DNA from: Candidatus Omnitrophota bacterium
GTDB lineage: Bacteria; Omnitrophota; Gorgyraeia; JABMRN01
NCBI GenBank assembly: GCA_013202515.1
Contig: JABMRN010000044.1
Location: 1-6,240, forward strand
Direction: 5' to 3'
DNA: 6,240 bases
Numbering within the stretch: the stretch's first letter is position 1; each line of letters opens with the position of its first letter. The notes under the pieces were generated by a model, which worked only from the letters and a program-made list of their open reading frames with translations, made no database searches and was not told the origin of the DNA. The translations under genes were made by a program, and so were the position numbers. Shown here one piece after another: positions 1-5,703 of the stretch.

Positions 1-562
1 CATCAGCCTCTCCAGCCTGAACTGGACCGGGCCAAATTTCTACTACCTCGTGGAGTTTACCTCTGACAGCAGTGCTACGCCGGTGCTGGATGAGATAAGA
101 GTCTACTTTTCTTCATATTACGCATCGGGAACACTCACTTCCTCCACCTATGATGGCGGGAATTACGGCAACTGGGACTGGCAGGTCATTTACTTCACCA
201 TCAATGAGCCTTCCGGAACAGATATCAAGTTTCTGTTGAGGTCGGCCTCAACAGAAGGAGGCCTCAGCTCGGCAACCTGGTATGGCCCGACCGGTACCGG
301 CGATTACTACATAACGACTGGCACGGCCATCAACTCCGTCCACGATGGTGACCGCTGGCTGCAGTACCAGGCCTCTTTCTCCGGACCCGGCGATGACACG
401 CCAAAGCTGAGTGATGTTACCATCACCTACATCGTGGCGCTATCAGGCTATACCGTGGAAATCGTCGGCGGTGGCTACTGCCTGATTTCGGATAACACCT
501 CGGAGTGGGCGGCGGGATGGACCGCCACCCCCGAGTTTTACTGTGAGGCCACCCAGCGGTAA
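1..562 (+). CDS. C-terminal part of a probable exported beta-sandwich repeat protein (5' end outside window)
   Basis: The reading frame is open from the first complete codon at position 2 to a TAA at 560-562, giving 186 visible residues. A GTG at position 50 lies inside this open frame and is unlikely to be the real start. The protein is rich in G, S, T, Y and W with alternating hydrophobic residues, as in secreted beta-sandwich domains. Visible residues 1-38 look like the end of one repeat (a TPVLDEIRVYF stretch). Residues about 43-147 form a full second copy that ends in the similar TPKLSDVTITYI. A 40-residue tail follows, with two cysteines (visible residues 160 and 181) that could form a disulfide. 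There is no transmembrane anchor at the C-terminus. Repeats of this style occur in large surface or pilus-associated proteins of candidate phyla; that is recollection of the style, not a search result. G+C is about 57%, far above the rest of the window. That this is coding is fairly sure; its role is unknown. Confidence 0.8.
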   Translation, partial: ISLSSLNWTGPNFYYLVEFTSDSSATPVLDEIRVYFSSYYASGTLTSSTYDGGNYGNWDWQVIYFTINEPSGTDIKFLLRSASTEGGLSSATWYGPTGTGDYYITTGTAINSVHDGDRWLQYQASFSGPGDDTPKLSDVTITYIVALSGYTVEIVGGGYCLISDNTSEWAAGWTATPEFYCEATQR

Positions 563-704
563 CGGCGCAAACTTTTTAAACCGAATAATAATCGCATGGA
601 AACAATATGCTTTGCTTGGCAAGCTCTAAAACCGAATATGCCCTGAATATTTTTATATTTGTTTTATGTCTTTCTAATTCTTTCAATGAAAACATTTTAT
701 TGAT
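563..704. other. Convergent intergenic gap, AT-rich
   Basis: This 142-bp stretch separates the + strand stop codon (560-562) from the minus-strand stop codon (705-707). The drop in G+C begins within about 10 bases of the upstream stop. A GC-rich hairpin followed by a T-run would be expected for at least one of the two converging transcripts, but none is convincing. The only structures are AT-only stems of 5 bp (about 635-659) and a short palindrome at 614-624 with no room for a loop. A 10-bp direct repeat (AAACCGAATA) occurs at 578-587 and 629-638. I see no small gene or RNA gene here. Confidence 0.6.
578..638. repeat. 10-bp direct repeat pair (578-587 and 629-638)
   Basis: The sequence AAACCGAATA occurs exactly at 578-587 and again at 629-638, 51 bp apart, inside the convergent gap and close to the base-composition break. 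It may be chance in an AT-rich stretch, a remnant of a small duplication, or a footprint of past insertion. Nothing else marks a mobile element: no transposase and no longer inverted repeats are seen. Confidence 0.35.
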
Positions 705-2144
705 TTACCTTTTTTTCCTTAAAGAAACCAGCGCGTTAAAAGCGCTCCAGTATCTACTTATGTCATCTATGCTTCTAATATTTAATATCTCGCGAATTAA
801 AAACGGGAGCCTAAAATAATAACTTCTATGTGCATCAACAATTGCATTCTTCAGCTGCTTCTCTGTCATCCCTTCCGGTATGTAATGCAAATCTGTTTCT
901 TCCACATCTATCATAGAAGTATATTGCTCATAATTGCTATGGAGAACTTTTCCTTTTTGTTTTGCAATCTTATATAATTCATTGCCAGGATATAGCATTA
1001 CTGTGAAAAAGTTTACAACGTCTAATTTAGCTTTTTTAGCAAAATCTACAGTTTTTCTTATAGAAGAAAGTGTTTCACCTGGCATACCAAAGACAAAGGT
1101 TGCTCTGACATTGAGTCCTGTTTTTCTTGCTAAACTCACTGCCCTTTCATTATCTCCTACTGTTACACCTTTTTTCATTGCGCAGAGCATGTTATCATCG
1201 CCGGATTCTAATCCATATATAACCTGCCAGCAACCTGCCCTTTTCATCGTTTTTAACAGGTTAAGCGTAACTCGATCCACCCGTGTATTGCATGTCCATG
1301 GTACTTTTATCTTGCGTTTAAATATTTCGTTGCAAATCGCATATACACGTTCGGTATTCATGGTAAATGTATCATCCATAAATCTTATTTCTTTCGCGCC
1401 AAATTTATTTATTAAAAGCTCAATCTCATCTACTACATATTTCGGAGAATGAGCCCTGAACTTATTCCCGAAAACAGCCCTATCGCAAAATATACATTGA
1501 TACGGACAACCACGACTTGTAATCATGAGCCCTACAGGCTTTCTTATATATGATGCCGGAACAGGTTTATATGCTGAGAGCGGCGGATAAAGATGCCTGG
1601 CCGGAAAGGGAATAGCATCCAAGTCCAAAATATACGGCCTTGGTTCGTTCTGCACCAACTTGCCATCTCTTTTATATGCAATACCTCTAATGTTTTCAGG
1701 AGAAAAACATCCACTTCTTAAGGCCGTTGCAATTTCAAGAAAGGTTTCCTCTCCTTCCCCTATTATGCCCATATCAAAAATGTTTTTTTCAAGCGTTTCT
1801 TTCGGATCTGCACAAAATTGCGCACCTCCTATAACCAAAGGAACTTGCGGAAAAACTTCTTTAAGGTTTCTGCCTATTTCATATGCTGTATTAATCGTTA
1901 AAACGGTAGCTGTTACACCTATGAGATTTGCCTTTACATTTCTACATTTGGACAATATCACGTCCAATTCCATCGGCTTACCAATACAGTCCAATATAGA
2001 GACATCAAACCCTTCCCGCTCTAAAATTGACGCTATATAGCCAATTCCAAGCGTAGGCAACACGTTTGCAATGCCTTTAAGGCTCCCTGCCTGTTTTTTT
2101 GTGCTCAACCCAGGACTAACTAAAAGAACTTTATATTTTTCCAT
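705..2144 (-). CDS. B12-binding domain radical SAM protein (enzyme A, last gene of operon)
   Basis: This predicted cytosolic enzyme has 479 residues. Residues about 1-165 form a Rossmann-like cobalamin-binding domain: first strand KVLLVSPG, then VIGGAQF (104-110) and IIGEGEETF (127-135). The radical SAM barrel spans about 200-400. Its 4Fe-4S cluster ligands are C213, C217 and C220 in the motif CPYQCIFC. Other family landmarks are FMDDTF (255-260), WTCNTRV (283-289), AGCW (303-306), GLESG (311-315) and FGMPGET (352-358). A helical C-terminal region (about 400-479) ends in a RYWSAFNAL block shared with enzyme C. The family cleaves SAM reductively and uses cobalamin for radical methylation, cyclisation or rearrangement; the substrate here is unknown. 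The GG-A-H motif seen in paralog B is GGAQ here (Q109). The ATG at 2144 lies 9 bp after the stop of enzyme B. No good Shine-Dalgarno is visible, so translation may depend on coupling, but the start fits because the first beta strand follows at once. Automatic annotation might call it BchE-like; that would be over-specific. Confidence 0.95.
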   Translation of the reverse strand: MEKYKVLLVSPGLSTKKQAGSLKGIANVLPTLGIGYIASILEREGFDVSILDCIGKPMELDVILSKCRNVKANLIGVTATVLTINTAYEIGRNLKEVFPQVPLVIGGAQFCADPKETLEKNIFDMGIIGEGEETFLEIATALRSGCFSPENIRGIAYKRDGKLVQNEPRPYILDLDAIPFPARHLYPPLSAYKPVPASYIRKPVGLMITSRGCPYQCIFCDRAVFGNKFRAHSPKYVVDEIELLINKFGAKEIRFMDDTFTMNTERVYAICNEIFKRKIKVPWTCNTRVDRVTLNLLKTMKRAGCWQVIYGLESGDDNMLCAMKKGVTVGDNERAVSLARKTGLNVRATFVFGMPGETLSSIRKTVDFAKKAKLDVVNFFTVMLYPGNELYKIAKQKGKVLHSNYEQYTSMIDVEETDLHYIPEGMTEKQLKNAIVDAHRSYYFRLPFLIREILNIRSIDDISRYWSAFNALVSLRKKR

Positions 2145-2153
2145 AAGAGTTTG

Positions 2154-3584
2154 CTATGATTCCTTAGAGACAAACGTAATAAAACTTGAGAATGCCTTTA
2201 GGAACTTAACTGCACAAACCGGATCTTTAATCATTTTAAAAGCATACTTTGCAAAAGTTTTTGGTCTAAAATAAAAATTTCTATAAATTTCTTTTTGTGC
2301 TTTTACAAGTTCTTTATTGCTCATTCCATGAGGGATAAATTGAAGATTTTCACTGTCAAAGGCATTCATATTTTCCCAATCCTCATTAAACTCACCATAT
2401 TTATTCGCATTCGGATATGCGGGTGAACCTGGAAGCGGCAAAAAATAGCTTAGCAATGCGATATCTAAATCTGAGTTCATTATGAATTTATTTGTCGCTT
2501 TTATCGTATCGCTATTTTCACCAAAAAAACCGAGTATAAAATAACCTTCAACCTCTAAACCAGCACGCTTCGCCAAACGAATTGCCTTTTTTGCTTGCTC
2601 GGCTGTTGCGCGTTTATCCATCAGCTTTAATACACTATCTGCACCGCTTTCTATTCCAAAACTTATCTTCCAACATCCGGATTTCTTCATCATCTTCATC
2701 ATTTCGTAGTCTACTGCATTAACCCTTGCCTGGCAGCTCCAATGTATCCCTTTAACACTATCCTGAAAACCTTTACATATCTGGGTAAGTCTCTTTTTAA
2801 AAATAGTAAAAACATCGTCATAGAAACAGATCTCCTTGATACCAAAGTTGTCTTTCAAATAACGAACTGTTTCCAAAACATAATCTGCTGAATGCATCCT
2901 GTATCGCGATCCAAAAACCCTCGTATCACAAAATGCACATTTACCTGGACAGCCCCGGGAAGTTACCAAAGACACGGCTGGGAGACGTTTATAGTTTAAG
3001 AGGGTAGGTTTATAAAATTTAGGAATTTCCGGTAAAAGCTGCCATGATGGATACCCTAAACTATCGAGATCTTCAACAAAGTCTCTGGGACCGGTAATCT
3101 TTACTTTATTGTCCTTTCTATATGCTATACCTTTGACCTCATATACGTTCAGACCAGACTCAAGTGCATCAACAACCTCCTTCAGCGTCTTTTCCCCTTC
3201 GCCAACTATACCAAAATCAAATGATCTAAATTTATTGAGTGTATCTTCAGGAACGGCTGTTACATGTGCGCCTCCGATTATAACCAAGGTATCCTTAGTC
3301 CTGGCTTTGATTAAATCTGCTATTTCTCCTGCAGCAAAGATAATATCTGTTGTCGCAGTAACGCCAATATAACGAGCACCCCATTCTAGGGCCGTCGAAA
3401 CAGCTTCTTTATTAGACAAATTCTGTGCTGGAGCATCTATTATCCTGGCTTCATAACCGGCAGATTTCATTGTGCTAGCTAGATACAGCAATCCAAGCGG
3501 GGGTAACCTGCTTGCCTCTTTAGAAAGACGGCCATATAAGGATTTGAGATTCGGTGACGGATTAATGAAGGCTATCTTTGTCAT
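2154..3584 (-). CDS. B12-binding domain radical SAM protein (enzyme B)
   Basis: This is a 476-residue paralog of enzymes A and C. The cobalamin-binding domain covers about 1-165, with VIIGGAHVT (101-109), PEDTL and GIVGEGEKT (125-133). The radical SAM domain follows, with cluster cysteines C212, C216 and C219 (CPGKCAFC). Other motifs are FYDDVF (254-259), WSCQARV (282-288), GCW (303-305) and GIESG (310-314). The C-terminal extension has the pattern YFRP (438-441), common in this family, but lacks the RYWxAFNAL block of A and C. It is therefore the most divergent of the three at that end. I chose the ATG at 3584 over a GTG at 3593. The ATG forms a 4-bp ATGA overlap with the methyltransferase stop, has a weak AGAG 8 bases upstream, and starts directly before the first beta strand (KIAFINPSP). 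The substrate is unknown. A role in the same pathway as its neighbours follows from the tight operon. Confidence 0.95.
   Translation of the reverse strand: MTKIAFINPSPNLKSLYGRLSKEASRLPPLGLLYLASTMKSAGYEARIIDAPAQNLSNKEAVSTALEWGARYIGVTATTDIIFAAGEIADLIKARTKDTLVIIGGAHVTAVPEDTLNKFRSFDFGIVGEGEKTLKEVVDALESGLNVYEVKGIAYRKDNKVKITGPRDFVEDLDSLGYPSWQLLPEIPKFYKPTLLNYKRLPAVSLVTSRGCPGKCAFCDTRVFGSRYRMHSADYVLETVRYLKDNFGIKEICFYDDVFTIFKKRLTQICKGFQDSVKGIHWSCQARVNAVDYEMMKMMKKSGCWKISFGIESGADSVLKLMDKRATAEQAKKAIRLAKRAGLEVEGYFILGFFGENSDTIKATNKFIMNSDLDIALLSYFLPLPGSPAYPNANKYGEFNEDWENMNAFDSENLQFIPHGMSNKELVKAQKEIYRNFYFRPKTFAKYAFKMIKDPVCAVKFLKAFSSFITFVSKES
3581..3584 (-). promoter_or_regulatory. ATGA stop/start overlap coupling methyltransferase to enzyme B
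   Basis: Read on the minus strand, ATGA contains both the start of enzyme B (ATG, 3584-3582) and the stop of the methyltransferase (TGA, 3583-3581). An AGAG at 3596-3593, 8 bases before the ATG, is a weak ribosome binding site. The arrangement indicates translational coupling and decides the start over the in-frame GTG at 3593. Confidence 0.8.
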
Positions 3585-4267
3585 TTTGTACACTCTATAA
3601 ATACATAAGAAACAATTCTATTTTTATCCAAACGTTTGACGTTTCCAATGTTATATCCATGATGTTCAAGCAATAACACAATATCATCCAGTTTCCTGTG
3701 GTACGTTTTTGATCCGCTGATGAAATCGGCTAATCGGGATACGCCATATTTTAATAATGGTCTAGTGTCTACATCGGCAATGTAAAGCTTGCCCTTGGGT
3801 CCAAGCGCATTGTGTATTTTCTTGAGCATAAGATCTTGATCTTCAAAGGGCAAGTGGTGCAATACATCCATCATGACGAATGTATTTGCATCTGCATAAT
3901 CAAACTCTAATATGCTGGTTTTTACAAAATCTAGGTTACGTCTTTCGGTCAATTTTGCAATTCTTATCTTATCCGCATCTGCGTCTATACCAACGATTTT
4001 AACAATGGGGTCGACAAATGACAGCAAGTTGGATAGCATCCCAAAACCGCACCCTAAATCGTATACAATACCTTTTCTTTCCTTTATGCTTTCCTCTATT
4101 TCTAAAAAGGGGGCTATGGCAAATCTTGCGCGCAAAAAGACTTTTGTAACTAGATTCAAGGTTTTATAAAGCTCTATCAATCTATTTACCAACATGCTCT
4201 TGGCTGCAGCATCGGACTCTATCTTTCCTACATACGGCACATTAAATCGTATTAATTTATCTTTCAT
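3581..4267 (-). CDS. Class I SAM-dependent methyltransferase
   Basis: This is a 228-residue protein with a complete class I methyltransferase fold and no signal peptide or membrane helix. Residues about 40-62 are an N-terminal helical lead-in (LRARFAIAPFLEIEESI). Motif I, the glycine-rich SAM loop, is VYDLGCGFG (68-76). The acidic residue that binds the SAM ribose is D95 in VGIDADADK (92-100). MMDVLHHLP (132-140) is motif IV, and LGPKGKLYIADVD (155-167) is the strand-turn region after it. The visible features fit the broad Methyltransf_11/25-type small-molecule O-, N- or C-methyltransferases; the acceptor cannot be read. The gene lies between two B12-rSAM genes: its ATG directly follows the TGA of enzyme C, and its own TGA overlaps the start of enzyme B. 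It therefore probably acts on the product or precursor of those enzymes. B12-rSAM methylases use SAM directly, so this enzyme likely does a separate methylation, for example on a polar atom. Confidence 0.93.
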   Translation of the reverse strand: MKDKLIRFNVPYVGKIESDAAAKSMLVNRLIELYKTLNLVTKVFLRARFAIAPFLEIEESIKERKGIVYDLGCGFGMLSNLLSFVDPIVKIVGIDADADKIRIAKLTERRNLDFVKTSILEFDYADANTFVMMDVLHHLPFEDQDLMLKKIHNALGPKGKLYIADVDTRPLLKYGVSRLADFISGSKTYHRKLDDIVLLLEHHGYNIGNVKRLDKNRIVSYVFIECTK

Positions 4268-4270
4268 TCA
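4265..4270 (-). promoter_or_regulatory. Abutting TGA-ATG junction between enzyme C and methyltransferase
   Basis: On the minus strand the stop codon of enzyme C (TGA, 4270-4268) is followed with no gap by the ATG of the methyltransferase (4267-4265). A purine-rich AAAGAG (4279-4274) lies 6 bases before the ATG, inside the end of enzyme C, and can serve as ribosome binding site. This supports co-translation and fixes the start. Confidence 0.75.
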
Positions 4271-5692
4271 ATTCTCTTTCAATCCGAGAAGCGCATTAAA
4301 TGCTCTCCAATAGCGCTTTATATCCTCAATAGACTTTATACTTAATAAATTTGTTGCAACTACCGCCGGTGATGAATAAAATTTGGCATGGGCCTTGTTA
4401 TAGTAATCGATCATGCGGCTCTTGCCTAAAAGAGGATTAACATATATGGGATTTGAGAAATCTGTGGAGCCATAGTCTTCCCATGCAACATCTTCTCTTA
4501 ACCCACCGCTTTCTCTACATTGCTCTAAAAGCTCTGTTCCGGGATACGGAACAGGCAGAAAAAATAATGCTGTGTGTGTCGCAAGGCTTCTTGCAAAATT
4601 TATTGTGTTTTCTACTTCTTCGGGCTTTTCACCTGGAAGTCCAAGTATGTAACAAGCCATAACCTGTATTCCCGCTTTCTTGACTATTCTAATTGCTTTA
4701 ATTATATCCTTTTTATTCTGACGCTTTTTTATAAGATTAAGAGAAGTATCGTTAGCAGACTCTACCCCTATTGTTACTTGCCAGCAACCTGCTTTTTTCA
4801 TAAGCTTTACCAAATCTTCATCTATTTGATCCACACGTGCATTGCACATCCAAGAAAGCTTGTATTTATCTTTAATCAGGCGTTCGCAAAATTCCTTTAC
4901 ATAAGGCTTCGAATGTGTAAAGCTGGAGTCTTGAATATAAATTCCCTTTGCGCCGTAACGTTCTATTAAAAAATCTATTTCTTTGAAAACACTATCCAGG
5001 GACCTCATCCTGAGCCGCTTGCCATGCACTTTAGACGCAGAGCAGAATGTGCACATAAAAGGACAGCCCCTAGAAGCAAGAATCGGAAAACTGGGCAATC
5101 TCTTATATTGAGTCGGGTGCGGCAGGTATTTCTTAAGATCCAGGAGATCATAAGCAAACATAGGAAGCGAATCCAGATCTACTATCGTCGGTCTTTTTCG
5201 GGTTCTGCACAATTCTTTTCCCTCTCTAAATGCTATACCTTCTATATCCTTTAACCTCTTATTCTTCTTATTCTTCCAATCCACCAATTCAAAAAATGAT
5301 TGTTCGCCTTCGCCAATAACCACAATATCTGCTTCCGGGCATTCTCGAAGCGTTCTTTCGGGTAAAACAGTCGTATGTACGCCTCCCAAAACAATAAAGG
5401 CATTAGGCAATATTCTACGTACAAGGGCAGCTGTCTGGAAAGAGTAATCCGCAGTATTAGTGAAACATGATATCCCGATGATATCGTATTTTTCATCGGC
5501 AAGAAGTTTTTCGAGCTCTTTTTCTCCTATCCCCTCGACTCCCGTGTCCAATATCTTGACGCTGTATCCCTTTTGCCTTATGTATGAGGCGATAGACATC
5601 AGCCCAAGCGGTGGTATAAATCCACCTCCTTTGTGAAACTTTCCCCACAACACTCTAAATGGAACTATTGGGTGCAGTAAAAGGGTTTTCAT
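4268..5692 (-). CDS. B12-binding domain radical SAM protein (enzyme C, first of three)
   Basis: This protein has 474 residues with the same two-domain build as A and B. The cobalamin-binding domain has PPLGLMSIASY (27-37), VLGGVHTTVLPE (101-112) and VVIGEGEQSF (124-133). The radical SAM cluster ligands are C210, C214 and C217 (CPFMCTFC). WMCNARVD (281-288), AGCW (301-304), GVES (309-312) and LGLPGE (350-355) follow. The C-terminus carries SIEDIKRYWRAFNALLGL, closely matching the end of enzyme A. One deviation: A and B read DDxF after the third barrel strand, whereas here the motif is DSSF (255-258). The start is the ATG at 5692, which overlaps the upstream stop as ATGA and has a GGAG 7 bases ahead; an in-frame GTG at 5707 has neither. 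The likely activity is radical methylation, cyclisation or rearrangement using SAM and cobalamin. The substrate is unknown; the membrane glycosyltransferase-like neighbour suggests an envelope lipid or glycan (inference). Confidence 0.95.
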   Translation of the reverse strand: MKTLLLHPIVPFRVLWGKFHKGGGFIPPLGLMSIASYIRQKGYSVKILDTGVEGIGEKELEKLLADEKYDIIGISCFTNTADYSFQTAALVRRILPNAFIVLGGVHTTVLPERTLRECPEADIVVIGEGEQSFFELVDWKNKKNKRLKDIEGIAFREGKELCRTRKRPTIVDLDSLPMFAYDLLDLKKYLPHPTQYKRLPSFPILASRGCPFMCTFCSASKVHGKRLRMRSLDSVFKEIDFLIERYGAKGIYIQDSSFTHSKPYVKEFCERLIKDKYKLSWMCNARVDQIDEDLVKLMKKAGCWQVTIGVESANDTSLNLIKKRQNKKDIIKAIRIVKKAGIQVMACYILGLPGEKPEEVENTINFARSLATHTALFFLPVPYPGTELLEQCRESGGLREDVAWEDYGSTDFSNPIYVNPLLGKSRMIDYYNKAHAKFYSSPAVVATNLLSIKSIEDIKRYWRAFNALLGLKEN

Positions 5693-5703
5693 GTAGTTTC
5701 TCC
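5689..5703 (-). promoter_or_regulatory. Shine-Dalgarno and ATGA overlap setting the start of enzyme C
   Basis: On the minus strand GGAG (5703-5700) sits 7 bases before ATG (5692-5690), and that ATG overlaps the TGA stop of the upstream membrane protein (5691-5689). This is the best ribosome binding site in the window. It shows that the five preceding codons, starting from a GTG at 5707, are not part of the protein. Confidence 0.85.

Noticed and set aside
614..624. Palindrome GCTTGGCAAGC as a possible terminator stem
   Set aside because: The arms leave a loop of one base, and no T-run follows directly on either strand.
635..659. AT-only inverted repeats near a T-rich stretch as an intrinsic terminator for the + strand gene
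   Set aside because: The stems are 5 bp of A-T pairs only, too weak for a standard intrinsic terminator.
730..746. Inverted repeat AGCGC...GCGCT near the end of enzyme A
   Set aside because: It lies inside conserved coding sequence and is not followed by a T-run in the direction of transcription. The similar region at the end of enzyme C shows that it reflects the shared protein block.
607..819. Small + strand open frame of 70 codons in the convergent gap and the end of enzyme A
   Set aside because: More than half lies antisense to the well-supported end of enzyme A. The peptide has no recognisable domain, and there is no ribosome binding site before its ATG.
934..1452. Antisense open frame of 172 codons inside enzyme A (with similar ones at 1660-2040, 3109-3372, 3912-4169, 4574-4969 and 5024-5254)
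   Set aside because: These lie opposite genes with intact family motifs over their full length, and their peptides look like random low-complexity translations.
5251..5502. Minus-strand open frame of 83 codons inside enzyme C
   Set aside because: It is out of frame with enzyme C, whose reading frame is continuous there and carries the GEGE and GGVH motifs. No independent coding signal is seen.
705..5692. Naming the rSAM genes bchE, hpnP or hpnR
   Set aside because: The shared B12-binding and radical SAM domains are common to many functions. No chlorophyll or hopanoid genes are seen, and no motif here singles out one of those enzymes.
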